64,000 bases of DNA from DATMAM01 sp035559995 (GTDB taxonomy: Bacteria; Desulfobacterota; Binatia; UBA9968). Below, piece by piece: positions 32,527 to 45,966 of the stretch. A program made the position numbers and the translations under genes. A model generated the notes under the pieces. It saw only the letters and a list, made by a program, of their open reading frames with translations. It had not been told where the DNA came from and ran no database searches. The DNA lies in assembly GCA_035559995.1 (NCBI GenBank), contig DATMAM010000056.1, positions 1-64,000 on the forward strand. The letters run 5' to 3'. Numbering within the stretch: the first letter of the stretch is position 1; each line of letters begins with the position of its first letter.

Positions 32527-35500
32527 CTAAGACAGCAATAACTCCAGATCCTCTCGCGTCAGGTTGTGAATCAGGCTGTTGTCCGCGGTGATGATGGCGT
32601 CGGCGAGGTCGCGCTTGGTTTTCTGCAGCTCGAGGACTTTTTCTTCCACGGTGTCGCGCGCGATCAGGCGATACGCGAAGACGTGGCGCGTTTGGCCGAT
32701 GCGGTGTGCGCGGTCGATCGCCTGCGCTTCGACGGCGGGATTCCACCACGGATCGAGCAAGTAAACATACTCGGCGGCGTGCAGATTCAGACCCAAGCCG
32801 CCCGCCTTCAAGCTGATGAGAAACAGTTTCAAATTCGGACTGTTCTGAAACTGCTCAACTCGCTCTCGCCGGTCGCGCGTGCGCCCGTCGAGATAGGCAT
32901 ATGGAATCCTCGCCCGGTCGAGACGGTCACGCACGATCGCCAGCAGGCTCGTGAACTGGGAGAAAACCAGGGCCTTGTGTCCCTCGTCGAGCACCTGATC
33001 GAGCTGCGCCAAAAGCGTTTCGATCTTGGCGCTCGGCTCCAACGCTTTGCTTTTATCGAGCAATCCGGGGTGGCAAGCCGCCTGGCGCAAGCGCAGGAGC
33101 GCCTCGAGCGCCTGAAACTTCACGCGGGCCATGCCTTCCCTGTCGATATGCTTGAGGAGCCGCGCCCGGTAATAATCGCGCAGCTCGTCGTAGAGCCTTC
33201 GCTCTTCGGCTTCGAGATCGAAGTAGATCGTTTGCTCCGTCTTTGGCGGAAGCTCGCGCGCGACTTGCTCCTTGGTGCGCCTCAAGATGAAAGGCCGGAG
33301 CGCGCGCGCCAAAAGGTTCCGTCCGTCGCCATCGGCGCCGCGTCCCGCGCGACCAAAAAGCGCGGCGCTGCCGAGCATGCCGGGATTGAGAAACTCAAAC
33401 AGGCTCCACAGCTCTCCCAGGTGATTTTCCACCGGCGTCCCGCTCAACGCCAACCGATGATCGGCGCGTAGCAGCCGCGCCGCTTTGGCCGAGAGCGTCC
33501 GCGGGTTCTTGATCGCCTGAGCCTCGTCCAAGATGCAGTAATCGAAGGACACGTCCTTGAACTGGACCGCGTCCCTGCGCAGGGTCCCGTAAGTCGTGAT
33601 CACGACGTCATAGTTTTCGAAGTGATCGCTGGGCCTCAGTCGTCCCGTCCCTGTGTGGTCCAGGACTTTCAGTTTGGGCGCAAACTTGGCGGCTTCATTT
33701 TTCCAGTGAAAGACGAGCGAGCGCGGCACGACCACGAGCGACGGCCGGGCGCGGCCCGCCTTCGCTCCGAAAGCTTCGGCGCGCTGGTACCGGCGCGCTT
33801 CCAAAAGCGCCAGCACCTGAACAGTCTTTCCCAGCCCCATGTCATCGGCGAGGCAGCCGCCGAAGCCGAAGCGCCGAAGAAACTCAAGCCACCCGAGCCC
33901 CTCGCGCTGGTAGCCGCGCAGCTCTCCGGAAAAATCCGCCGTCGGATCGACCGGCGTGACGCCAGAAAAGCTCCGGAGCTCCCGGCGCAAGCGCTCGAAA
34001 GTGAGATCGGTTTTCACCTCCGGCTCGTCGGCGAGCAATGCGTCCAAAAGGGCCGTATGGTGCTTCTTGAAGCGCAGACGGCTTCCGTCGAGATCTCCGA
34101 AGCCGGCCAGGAGCGCGTATCTTCTCAGCCACTCCTCGGGCAGGATTCCGAAAGTTCCGTCGTCAAGCGGAACCGTTTGCTCGCCGCGTTTTACCGCTTG
34201 CAGCAGCCTAGGCAGCGAAACCGACGTTTCTCCGAAGCGGGCGGCGCCGCTTACATCGAACCAATCGACGCCCGAAGCAATCTCGATGCTGAGTTCGCCA
34301 GCGCTGCGATAGAGTTTTCCCTCAGCCTCCACACGCCAGCCCTCACCCGCAAGAACGCGGACCGCTTTAGGGAGACGATCCGCCGCAAGACTGAACTCGT
34401 AATCGTCGTCGGCACCGCCCAGGCGAAATCCGAGCTCGCGGAGCCGCCTCACGGCCGCACCCTCGCTTTGGGGATCGCGCTGGACAAGACGGCAACGGTC
34501 TTTTTGATAAACGCCTCGGCCTGGACTCTTGTGAGCCACGCGTTCGCCGTCGTAGTCAAACGACAGCTCAGCCGCGAGCCTCTCCTTCCGCCGCCACCCG
34601 GGCTCGGCCCCCTTGACGCGCAAGCAGGGCCGTGGAGTTACAGAAACAACCTCAGGTTTAAGCTCGTCCGGAAGGCGAAGAGGAGGCCGGTCCGCTAACC
34701 GGAAGAACTCGGCAAGAAACTCCCCGGCGTCTTCTTTGGGAAAAGACAGGCACTGACGCCGGCGAAAAAACTGCAGCCAAGGTCCGACGCCATCGCTCCG
34801 AAACCTTGCGATCCGCGCCCGCCGGATTAACGCGCCCGAGGCGGGCATGAATACCGGTTCAGCCAACTCCATCTCGCCACCGTCCCGTTGCAGCACGCCG
34901 GTCAGCCGGTACCTTTCGCCCTCCTCACGGACGATTCTCAGCCAAAGCTCCCAGGGAGGGCCATCGTCCCACTCGAGCGCTTTAAGCTCGCTGCTCCCGA
35001 GCGCGGGCCGCAAGAAACACCGGCCCGTCGCGCATACGAGCGGAAGCGCAACTTCGACAAGCGGCTGGGTCAGCGCGAAGCGCGGACCCCCGGAGTCGTC
35101 GTAGTACCGCGGATAACCGTAGATCAGCTCCTGGCGCGCGCCGAGCAAAACGGTGAGAATCCGTCTGTCCGCCGGATCGGCAAGCTCAGCGACTTCGTGG
35201 ATCGAGATTTTCTTAGTTTTGAGCGCGCCCCAGGCCCCGTTCATTCTTTTCTCGCGCTGGGCGACTTCGATCACGACTCGACCGCTGGCTTCTGAATCGC
35301 GCAGGTCGATGAGGTACAAAAACTCGCGCTCGGACAAAAAGCCCGCGCGCGGCCGCCGTGCGCAAATCTCCAGCGCGTTCTGCAAACCGCGAAGCTCATC
35401 TTTCCAGGCGCGCCCGGGCTGTTTTTTCATCCGCTGCCGAGCCTCGATTTTCCCGCGCGCGCGGCGCGAAACCGGTTCTGTACCGTCAAGCGGTCCGCCG

Positions 35501-35787
35501 CCGGAGCCGTCAAGATAACCTTCTTCCTCCGCCGCAAGAACGGTCGCCCAGATGTGCTTGCAGAAGGCCGTCTCTCTCTCATAGTACGGACACGTGCAGG
35601 AAGCCTCGATCGAATCGTCGGCGCGTTCGATCGTGACGGAGTAGAGGCGCGTTCCCTGAACCGCCGCCTCCACGCTCCACTCGTCGCCTTCCAAGAGGTC
35701 GACGGCGCCATGCTCGAAATACGAACGCCCGCGCTCGCGCGTGAGCCGGTTTGCCAGGTAGAAGACTTTCTCGGTCAAGTAGCCCAT
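32527..35787 (-). CDS. SNF2-family helicase with N-terminal SWIM zinc finger
   Basis: The protein has about 1,086 residues. A SWIM motif near the N-terminus (CTCPYYERETAFCKH, CxCx9CxH) is followed by a long divergent region. The C-terminal half is a SNF2 ATPase: Walker A DDMGLGKTVQVLALLE, DEAQAIKNP box II, LALSGTPVENHLGELWSLFEF, and motif VI AHRIGQTRHVFAYRLIA. It is a bacterial RapA/HepA-like DNA translocase with SWIM as nucleic-acid or protein contact. The start is the ATG at 35787; a GTG at 35802 is an alternative. It is a single gene between two MFS carriers on the opposite strand, with no restriction or phage-defence partner nearby. Confidence 0.85.
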   Translation of the reverse strand: MGYLTEKVFYLANRLTRERGRSYFEHGAVDLLEGDEWSVEAAVQGTRLYSVTIERADDSIEASCTCPYYERETAFCKHIWATVLAAEEEGYLDGSGGGPLDGTEPVSRRARGKIEARQRMKKQPGRAWKDELRGLQNALEICARRPRAGFLSEREFLYLIDLRDSEASGRVVIEVAQREKRMNGAWGALKTKKISIHEVAELADPADRRILTVLLGARQELIYGYPRYYDDSGGPRFALTQPLVEVALPLVCATGRCFLRPALGSSELKALEWDDGPPWELWLRIVREEGERYRLTGVLQRDGGEMELAEPVFMPASGALIRRARIARFRSDGVGPWLQFFRRRQCLSFPKEDAGEFLAEFFRLADRPPLRLPDELKPEVVSVTPRPCLRVKGAEPGWRRKERLAAELSFDYDGERVAHKSPGRGVYQKDRCRLVQRDPQSEGAAVRRLRELGFRLGGADDDYEFSLAADRLPKAVRVLAGEGWRVEAEGKLYRSAGELSIEIASGVDWFDVSGAARFGETSVSLPRLLQAVKRGEQTVPLDDGTFGILPEEWLRRYALLAGFGDLDGSRLRFKKHHTALLDALLADEPEVKTDLTFERLRRELRSFSGVTPVDPTADFSGELRGYQREGLGWLEFLRRFGFGGCLADDMGLGKTVQVLALLEARRYQRAEAFGAKAGRARPSLVVVPRSLVFHWKNEAAKFAPKLKVLDHTGTGRLRPSDHFENYDVVITTYGTLRRDAVQFKDVSFDYCILDEAQAIKNPRTLSAKAARLLRADHRLALSGTPVENHLGELWSLFEFLNPGMLGSAALFGRAGRGADGDGRNLLARALRPFILRRTKEQVARELPPKTEQTIYFDLEAEERRLYDELRDYYRARLLKHIDREGMARVKFQALEALLRLRQAACHPGLLDKSKALEPSAKIETLLAQLDQVLDEGHKALVFSQFTSLLAIVRDRLDRARIPYAYLDGRTRDRRERVEQFQNSPNLKLFLISLKAGGLGLNLHAAEYVYLLDPWWNPAVEAQAIDRAHRIGQTRHVFAYRLIARDTVEEKVLELQKTKRDLADAIITADNSLIHNLTREDLELLLS

Positions 35788-35908
35788 CTCAGACAAACTC
35801 ACTAGCTTAGCCGCGAGAAAAAATCTACGCGAAAGTTTGCGCGCGGTTGTGAATCCAAAGTCCCTTTGCTAAACAGCTCGGGATTCCCCTCGCGGTTGAC
35901 TGTTGCGC

Positions 35909-37147
35909 ATGCCGGTGAAGCCGCCGATTTCCTTTCCTTGGTTTCTGGTCGCGCTGGGTTTTTTCATCATGGGCTTCACGCGCGGCATCCACGCCTCCTT
36001 CGGCGTTTTTTACGTTGCCGTCTTGGAGAATTACCATTGGAGCCGCGCTCTTACCGCCTCGGTCTTTTCGCTCAACGTGGTGGTGGACGCGCTGGTCTCG
36101 CCGCTGATCGGTCACCTCATCGACCGCTACGGCGTTAAAAAAATCGTCGCTCTCGGAGTTCTGTTTCTCGCTTGCGGCCTGCTTCTCACGAGCCAAATGA
36201 CGAGCCTGTGGCAGTTCTATCTCTTCTTCGGACTGATCACGGCTTTGGGCTTTAGCTTCACGGGCATGATTCCTCACATCGTCCTTGTTTCTCAGTGGTT
36301 CTCCTCGCGGCGCGGCTCCGCCCTCGGTCTGGTCTACGCCGGAACGGGGACCGGGATCCTCGTTCTGGCTCCGTTCATCCAGTGGCTGATCGGCAACTGG
36401 GGATGGACGTTCGCGCTCGAGGTTCTCTCCGCGCTTGTCGTCGCCTTGGTGCTGCCTCCGGTGCTTCTGTTCTACCGGCGCGGGCCGCACCTCGAGCCGC
36501 CGGCCGGCCCGACGGCTACCGCGAACCCGTGGACGCTCAAGCTCGCGCTCCGCAGCGTGCAATTCTGGGCGCTTTTCTTCGCGCGGATCAATGCCGCGAG
36601 CGGCACCACGGTCATCGTAACGCATCAGGTCGCGCACGTCGTGGACGCCGGCTACAGCGCCCTGTTTGCCGCTACGGTGTTTGGGCTGATGGGCGTGACC
36701 AGCTCCTGCGGCCGCATGGTCTTTGGCTTCATTGCGGACGTCTTCTCCAAGCCGGCCGCTTACACCGCCAACATCGTCGCCACGTTGATCGGCGTCGGCG
36801 CCCTGATGCTGGCGTCCGATCCGAGCCAGACGTGGCTGCTTTATGTTTACGTGATTTTCTTTGGCATCGGCTTTGGCTCGCGCGCGGTGATTTTCTCCGC
36901 GCTGACCGCCGATATTTTTTCGGGGAAGAGGTTCGGCGCCATTCTCGGCTCGTTCACGGTCAGCGTCGGCATCGGCAGCGCCCTCGGCTCGTGGCTGGGC
37001 GGCTTCTTGCACGACGCTAGCGGCAACTACGTCACGGCGTTTTTAGCGTCAATTTTGCTTCTTGCGGTCTCCGATGCCTGCGTCTGGCTCGCCACTTCCG
37101 ACTGGATAAGCCGGCGGGATAAGCGGCTCTGGGATGGCGCGCCCTGA
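35909..37147 (+). CDS. MFS transporter (monocarboxylate/oxalate-formate type)
   Basis: A 412-residue permease with about twelve hydrophobic helices. The N-terminus FPWFLVALGFFIMGFTRGIHASFGVF and the LIGHLIDRYGVKK loop mark the same MFS subgroup as the carrier at 31106. The ATG at 35909 was preferred to a TTG two codons earlier. It ends 28 bases before the stop of the opposing molybdopterin oxidoreductase. Transport of an organic anion is likely; the substrate is unknown. Confidence 0.78.
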   Translation: MPVKPPISFPWFLVALGFFIMGFTRGIHASFGVFYVAVLENYHWSRALTASVFSLNVVVDALVSPLIGHLIDRYGVKKIVALGVLFLACGLLLTSQMTSLWQFYLFFGLITALGFSFTGMIPHIVLVSQWFSSRRGSALGLVYAGTGTGILVLAPFIQWLIGNWGWTFALEVLSALVVALVLPPVLLFYRRGPHLEPPAGPTATANPWTLKLALRSVQFWALFFARINAASGTTVIVTHQVAHVVDAGYSALFAATVFGLMGVTSSCGRMVFGFIADVFSKPAAYTANIVATLIGVGALMLASDPSQTWLLYVYVIFFGIGFGSRAVIFSALTADIFSGKRFGAILGSFTVSVGIGSALGSWLGGFLHDASGNYVTAFLASILLLAVSDACVWLATSDWISRRDKRLWDGAP

Positions 37148-37175
37148 TCGCGGCGCGGTTAAAGCCAACCGGCGC

Positions 37176-39572
37176 TCAGTTGTCGGCGCGCACCCGGCAC
37201 AGATACGAGCGGTGCGGCAGCGAGCCGCTGATCGGATCGGCGAGATCGGCTCCGATCAGATTGCTCGGGTTGGCGCCGCTTTCGCTAAAAGCGTCGTAGC
37301 CCGGCAAATCCAGCTCGGGGCACGCCTGCCACCAGCCGTGCTGGCAGCAGACGACGCCGGGCAGGATGTTTACCGTGACCCGCGCGCGCACCCTGATCGC
37401 GCCGCGCGGCGTTTCGACGATCATCCAATCTTTGTTTTTGATGCCGTAGCGGGAGGCCGTTTCGGGATGAATGTCCGCGCTCGGCTCAGGCGCGGCTCTG
37501 CGCAAGCTCGGCAGCGCGCGCTGCTGGCTATGGATAAACGTCGTGAATTTGGCGTTGGTCAACACGAGCGGGTAGCGGGCGGCGATGTCGGGGCGGCTGA
37601 GAGGACTCATGGCCGGCTCGGCGTACTGCGGCAACGCCGGATAGCCATGGGCGGCAAACGATAGGCAAAAAAGCTCGACCTTTTTTGAAGGCGTCGCAAA
37701 GCCCCGCGGCGAGCCGTCTCTGTTTTTTGCCTCGTATTTGCGATAGGCGACCGCTGACGGCAGCGACACGCCTCCCGGCACGCTCTTGAGCTTCTCCAGA
37801 GTCACGCCTGTCGGCTCGAGCTCATAGGCGTACGCCGCCTCGATCTCGCCGTTCCAAAAATCCGCCCCGAAGCCCAGCCTCTTTGCGAGCTCGAAGACAA
37901 TCCAGGTATCGGAACGCCGCTCCGCCAGCGGCGCGACAACGGCCGGGCGATACTGGACGTGCATTTTTCCCGCCGGGCGATGCTCAAAGCCCGCCGCGAG
38001 ATTTGCCATTTCGAGAAAGCTTGTCGCCGGCAAAACATAATCGCAAAGCTCCGCGGTCGGCGTCATGTAAAGATCCGCGGCGACGGAGAACTCGAGCGCG
38101 GCGAGCGCGGCACGCCCGCGCCTGGAATCGGCGGTGGACATCACCGTGTTGGAGCCGAAATTGAGCAGCGCCTTGATGGGATAGGGTCTTCCTTCCAGGA
38201 TCGCCGCGTAAATGTCGTACGCGGCGCAGTTGCCCGGTTTGGCCGGCGGGCCAAGCGGTTTTCTTTCGCGCCCGATGCGCGTCGCGGCCGCCTCGGCGCC
38301 CAGGAACTCTTTCCCGCTCACGTCTCTGAGATTGACCTTGGGAAAGACGACGTTTCCTCCGGGACAGTCGAAGTCGCCGATAAGCGCGTAAAGCGCCGCC
38401 ACCGCGCGGCTGGTCTGCGTCGCGTTGGTGTGCTGGCCGAGGCCGTTCCACATGTACAGGCTGACCGGACGGTTGTGGGCGAGCAGGTGCGCCGCTTGCC
38501 AGACCTTTTTTGCCTCGACCCAGGTGATCGGCGCCGATTTTTCCGGCGCAAACGGCGCCGCGATCTCGCCGAGGATCTGAAACACGGGCTTGCAATCGAT
38601 CCTGTTGCCGTTTTTTCCGCGCAAGGAGCGCACGCCGAACAGCGCCGGCCGCGCGCCGTCGATCTCAAAAGCGCCGCTCTCGGGGTCGTAGGCCACCGGC
38701 CGGTTCTGCCGCTCATCCCAAACCACGTAACGGCTTTCGCTCCCGCCAGGCGAGAGATCGCTTTCCTGCAGCAGCTTTTCTCCGTCCGCGCGCGCCAGAA
38801 AGGGGCCGTTGGTCCACTGGCGCACAAAGCTCGAATCGTACCAGCCCTCCTCCATGAAGGCGTGGATCAGCGCGAGAGCGAGCGCGCCGTCGGCTCCGGG
38901 CCGCACCCGGAGAAGAACGTCCGCCTGGCTCCCGATCCCCACGCGCCGCGGGTCGACGACAATCGTCTTCATGCCCCGCGCTCTGGCGGCGACGATATCG
39001 TGCGCGAGGACGAGCGAGGTGGAGCTCGGGTTGTGGCCCCACAGGAGAAACAGATTGCTCTGCGCAAGATCGGGAGTCGGCAGATTGGTTCCGAACGTGT
39101 AGCTAAAGCCGGTATCCTTGTGCCAGTTACACACGTGCGTCGTCGACACCCAATTGGGGCTGCCGAACAAGTTGAGAAAACGCGCGAGCCACCGCTCCGC
39201 GTCATCGAGCGAGGTGCCGCTTCTCGTGCCCTTGGCCAAAGCAAGCGAGCGCGGCCCGTAGCGATCGCGGATCGATTTTAACCGCGCGGCGATATCGTCC
39301 AGCGCCTCCTCCCACCCGACCCGCTTCCAGCCTGGATCGGGATCCCCCTTCGGGCGCGTCCTGCTGAGCGGGTAGTTGAGCCGCTCGGGACTGTACACCA
39401 GTTCCGGCGCCGCCTTTCCTTTCAGGCACATGACGCCGCCGTTTGGATGGTCGGGATCGGGATCGAGCCGGACCACGCGGCCGTTCTCCACCGTTGCGAT
39501 CGTCGCGCAGTGCGCCGTGCACAGCGCGCAGTAGCCGCGAACCGTGTAGCTGTCGTCTTGCGCCGGCCGCAT
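37176..39572 (-). CDS. Molybdopterin oxidoreductase, DMSO-reductase family
   Basis: The protein has 798 residues. The N-terminal 4Fe-4S motif is complete (GYCALCTAHC, then GGVMCLKG about 28 residues later). It has the MGD-binding domains (LFLLWGHNPSSTSLVLAHDI, TIVVDPRRVGIGSQAD, ALLNFGSNTVMSTADS) and the C-terminal molydop_binding barrel (DWMIVETPRGAIRVRARV). Cys in VCNWHKDTGF is a candidate Mo ligand. No Tat signal is present, so it should be cytoplasmic. It resembles the thiosulfate/polysulfide reductase and formate/pyrogallol-transhydroxylase branch but lacks an electron-transfer or membrane subunit nearby. The substrate is unassigned. Confidence 0.8.
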   Translation of the reverse strand: MRPAQDDSYTVRGYCALCTAHCATIATVENGRVVRLDPDPDHPNGGVMCLKGKAAPELVYSPERLNYPLSRTRPKGDPDPGWKRVGWEEALDDIAARLKSIRDRYGPRSLALAKGTRSGTSLDDAERWLARFLNLFGSPNWVSTTHVCNWHKDTGFSYTFGTNLPTPDLAQSNLFLLWGHNPSSTSLVLAHDIVAARARGMKTIVVDPRRVGIGSQADVLLRVRPGADGALALALIHAFMEEGWYDSSFVRQWTNGPFLARADGEKLLQESDLSPGGSESRYVVWDERQNRPVAYDPESGAFEIDGARPALFGVRSLRGKNGNRIDCKPVFQILGEIAAPFAPEKSAPITWVEAKKVWQAAHLLAHNRPVSLYMWNGLGQHTNATQTSRAVAALYALIGDFDCPGGNVVFPKVNLRDVSGKEFLGAEAAATRIGRERKPLGPPAKPGNCAAYDIYAAILEGRPYPIKALLNFGSNTVMSTADSRRGRAALAALEFSVAADLYMTPTAELCDYVLPATSFLEMANLAAGFEHRPAGKMHVQYRPAVVAPLAERRSDTWIVFELAKRLGFGADFWNGEIEAAYAYELEPTGVTLEKLKSVPGGVSLPSAVAYRKYEAKNRDGSPRGFATPSKKVELFCLSFAAHGYPALPQYAEPAMSPLSRPDIAARYPLVLTNAKFTTFIHSQQRALPSLRRAAPEPSADIHPETASRYGIKNKDWMIVETPRGAIRVRARVTVNILPGVVCCQHGWWQACPELDLPGYDAFSESGANPSNLIGADLADPISGSLPHRSYLCRVRADN

Positions 39573-39711
39573 CTCGAGAGTCGATTCTGCACCCAGTTGA
39601 GAGGCCGCGCAAGCTGGGCTCGGCGCGGCGGCCGCTTACGGCGCCGTTTCTTGAGCGCGCTCGGCCGAATTGATAACTTGATTGGCGCGGATTTTGTAAT
39701 TTTTCCATCCA

Positions 39712-40087
39712 ATGGATGCGCGGCTTTCCGAGGGCATACGGCTGTTCAACGCGGGCGAGTTTTTCGCCGCTCACCAGATCCTCGAAGAGCTCTATCTTCA
39801 AACAGCGGCGGAAGAAGACAAGCCTTTTCTGGAGGCTTTGGTGGAGCTCGCCGTCGCGTTCCGGCTCTACGCCGATCTCGGCGAGGTCCGGGGAGTGGTG
39901 CGGATGATTCATCAGGCGCTGATTCGCTTGGAGCCTTACCACCCGTCGTACCTCAGCATCCGCGTCGACAAACTCAGCCGCGCCCTGGAAGACTGGACGC
40001 AAAGAGTCAGCGCGGCCGGCGCCGGTGCGGCCGCCATGCGCGCCAGCATCCCGAAGATTCGCACCGCGCTGGGTTTTTTCGCGGACC

Positions 40088-40095
<8 letters not shown>
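39712..40095 (+). CDS. DUF309 domain protein
   Basis: A 127-residue small helical protein with the DUF309 signature near its N-terminus (GIRLFNAGEFFAAHQILEELYLQTAAE; the usual pattern is FNxGxFxxAHExLExxW) and FLEALVELAVAFRLYADL. The molecular role is unknown. The end of the gene overlaps the GTG start of mfd by 8 bases, so the two should be translationally coupled. Confidence 0.7.
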
Positions 40096-43585
<3,490 letters not shown>

Positions 43586-43625
43586 TGTGTTAGCTATCAG
43601 AGGACTCTCGCCCGCGCGTAGGCCG

Positions 43626-44906
43626 ATGCGCAAGAATCTGAGGACGTTTTTTCTTGTAGCGGGATTCCTCGCGCTCGCTCGCTCCCTCTCCTTCGCCGTC
43701 GTCGTGGAGCAAGTGATCGTCGCCATCGACGGCGAGCCTTACACGCTCGGCAACATCAAGTCGTACGCCGAATCCAAGATGCGGCGCCCGTTTCCCAAAG
43801 GCGATTTGAACCGCATCGAAAAGGACGACAAGGAAGTCCTGGAGCAGTTCATTACCGAGAAGCTGGTCGCCGCGGAAATCAAGCGGCTGGGCATCGCGAT
43901 CTCGCCTGCGGACATCGATCAGTACATCGAGGAGATCAAGAAGAGAAATCAGCTGACCGACGAGGAGCTCACCGAAGCGCTGCGCCGCGAAGGCTTGACT
44001 CGCGAGCAGTACCGCGAGCAGGTGCGCAACGAGCTCGAGAAAGGCCAGATCGTCCAGCGCGAGGTGCGCGAGAAGGTAAACGTCACCGCTGACGACGTGC
44101 AGCGCTACTACCAGCAGAACGGCAAAAAATTTATGACCCGCGAGAAGTTTCACCTGCGCCACATCCTGCTGGCGCTTTCGCCGCAAGCGACGCCCGCCGA
44201 GGAAAAACAAGCGCGCGAGCGGATCGCGGAGCTTCGACGCCAGCTCCTGGCCGGAGAAGATTTCGCCAAGCTGGCCAAGAGCTTCTCCGAAGGGTCCGGC
44301 GCCCATGAGGGCGGCGATCTCGGTTGGATCAACCGCGGCACCTTGGTCCCGGAAATTGAAGAGGCCGCGGCAAAACTCGCGGTGGGACAGGTGAGCCAGC
44401 CGGTGAGGACGAGCCTCGGCTTTCATCTCATCAAACTCGAGGGGAAAAAGGGCGGCGAAGTCCCCCCGCTGGAAGAGGTCGCGGACAAGATCAAGGAAGA
44501 GCTTTACGCCAAGACGCTCGAAGAGCGCTTCCAGAAGTGGCTCAAGACCGATTTGCGCAAGCGCTACCGCGTGGACGTGAAGCTTCCCGGCGTGGTCTTC
44601 CGTCCCGAAGAGGACAAGGGGAGCACGCTCAACACCTTGATGGCGTCGGCGTCGCGCAAAAGCAAAAAAGAGAGAAGCTTCCTCAGCTATCTCAACCCGC
44701 TTTCTTACATCGCCCGCGAGACGCCCGTCGAGGACGATCAAGGCCAGCCGACGGGCACGAACGTTTTGAGCGTCTTCGGCATTCCCCTGTTTAGAACCGC
44801 CGATGACGACGCGCCGCCGGATCCTTTCGCCACGCCCGAGCCGAAAAAAGACGCCGGCGAATCCAAAGGCTTTTTTTCTTCGTTAAACCCCTTCTCCTCG
44901 CAGTAG
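43626..44906 (+). CDS. SurA-like periplasmic peptidyl-prolyl isomerase (PpiC rotamase)
   Basis: The protein has 426 residues with a signal peptide (MRKNLRTFFLVAGFLALARSLSFA). It has a SurA_N-type chaperone segment (DGEPYTLGNIKSY to about residue 160), then one parvulin domain (FHLRHILLALSP, FAKLAKSFSEGSGAHEGGDLGWINRGTLVPEIEEAA, TSLGFHLIKLEGKK). A roughly 120-residue tail rich in Pro/Asp/Ser follows and carries a repeated LNP element (FLSYLNPLSYI and FFSSLNPFSSQ). It folds outer-membrane proteins in the periplasm. It starts 40 bases after mfd. The C-terminal tail is not part of the usual family. Confidence 0.85.
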   Translation: MRKNLRTFFLVAGFLALARSLSFAVVVEQVIVAIDGEPYTLGNIKSYAESKMRRPFPKGDLNRIEKDDKEVLEQFITEKLVAAEIKRLGIAISPADIDQYIEEIKKRNQLTDEELTEALRREGLTREQYREQVRNELEKGQIVQREVREKVNVTADDVQRYYQQNGKKFMTREKFHLRHILLALSPQATPAEEKQARERIAELRRQLLAGEDFAKLAKSFSEGSGAHEGGDLGWINRGTLVPEIEEAAAKLAVGQVSQPVRTSLGFHLIKLEGKKGGEVPPLEEVADKIKEELYAKTLEERFQKWLKTDLRKRYRVDVKLPGVVFRPEEDKGSTLNTLMASASRKSKKERSFLSYLNPLSYIARETPVEDDQGQPTGTNVLSVFGIPLFRTADDDAPPDPFATPEPKKDAGESKGFFSSLNPFSSQ

Positions 44907-44949
44907 AGCCGGCGCCGCGCGCGCGCCGGTTTTCGCCTGAGAATTCGCA

Positions 44950-45966
44950 ATGACGCGCAGGCCGAAAGTGGCTGTGACCATGGGGGACCCCGCCGGCGTG
45001 GGTCCCGAGGTCGTCGTCAAGGCTCTCGCCGCTCCCGAGGTGCGCCGTTTTTGCCGGCCGATCGTTCTCGGCGACGGCGATCTTCTTGAGCGCGTGCGCC
45101 GCCGACAACAACGGATCGGATACCGGCTCGTTCAGTGGCGGCCGGGCGATCGGTTGCCGGCGACCGAAGTCGAGATCCCCGTCTATTCGCTTTCCCGTCT
45201 GGAGGGCGAAGCGCTTCCGGGCCGGCCCTCGGTTTCTTGTGGCAGGGCGGCTTACTGTTATATTAAAAGCGCAACCGAACTGATCCTGTCGGGGGCCGCC
45301 GATGCACTGGCGACCGCCCCGATCAGCAAACGGGTCTTGCACCTTGCGGGTCACCGCTATCCCGGCCATACCGAGCTGCTCGCCGAGCTCACGCATACCA
45401 AGGAGTGCCGGATGATGCTGGTCGGGGACGGCCTGAGAATCACTTTGGTTACCGTGCACGTGCCGTACCGCGCGGTGCCGCGAAAGCTCAGCCGGTCGGC
45501 GATTCGGGTCACGCTCGACTTAACCGAGCGCGCCCTGCGCCGGTACTTCGGCGTCCGCCGCCCGCGCATCGCGGTTGCCGCGCTTAACCCGCACGCCGGC
45601 GAGGAGGGCATCTTTGGCGCCGAAGAAAGGACCATGATCGCGCCGGCGGTGCGCGCGGCGCGCCGGCGCGGCATCGGCGCCGAGGGGCCCTACCCGGCGG
45701 ACAGCCTTTTCTTTCGCGCGGCGCGCGGCGATTTCGACGCGGTCGTCTCCATGTACCACGATCAGGGGCTGATTCCGCTCAAGCTCGCCAATTTTTTCGG
45801 CGGCGTCACCTTCACGCTGGGACTCCCGTTCGTGCGCACTTCGGTCGATCACGGAACGGCTTACGACATCGCGGGCAAAAACATCGCCGACCCGTCCAGC
45901 ATGCGCGCGGCCATTCTTCTCGCCGCCCGACTCGCGCGCCAGGCGTCATCCAAGGAGGAAAAATGA
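44950..45966 (+). CDS. pdxA: 4-hydroxythreonine-4-phosphate dehydrogenase
   Basis: The protein has 338 residues. PdxA oxidises 4-phosphohydroxy-L-threonine on the route to pyridoxal phosphate. Signatures: VAVTMGDPAGVGPEV at the N-terminus, metal-binding His residues in RYPGHTELLAELT, VTVHVPYRAVP, and VSMYHDQGLIPLKL. Its stop overlaps the ATG of the next gene (ATGA). PLP demand links it loosely to the cysteine desulfurases downstream, which use PLP. Confidence 0.92.
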   Translation: MTRRPKVAVTMGDPAGVGPEVVVKALAAPEVRRFCRPIVLGDGDLLERVRRRQQRIGYRLVQWRPGDRLPATEVEIPVYSLSRLEGEALPGRPSVSCGRAAYCYIKSATELILSGAADALATAPISKRVLHLAGHRYPGHTELLAELTHTKECRMMLVGDGLRITLVTVHVPYRAVPRKLSRSAIRVTLDLTERALRRYFGVRRPRIAVAALNPHAGEEGIFGAEERTMIAPAVRAARRRGIGAEGPYPADSLFFRAARGDFDAVVSMYHDQGLIPLKLANFFGGVTFTLGLPFVRTSVDHGTAYDIAGKNIADPSSMRAAILLAARLARQASSKEEK

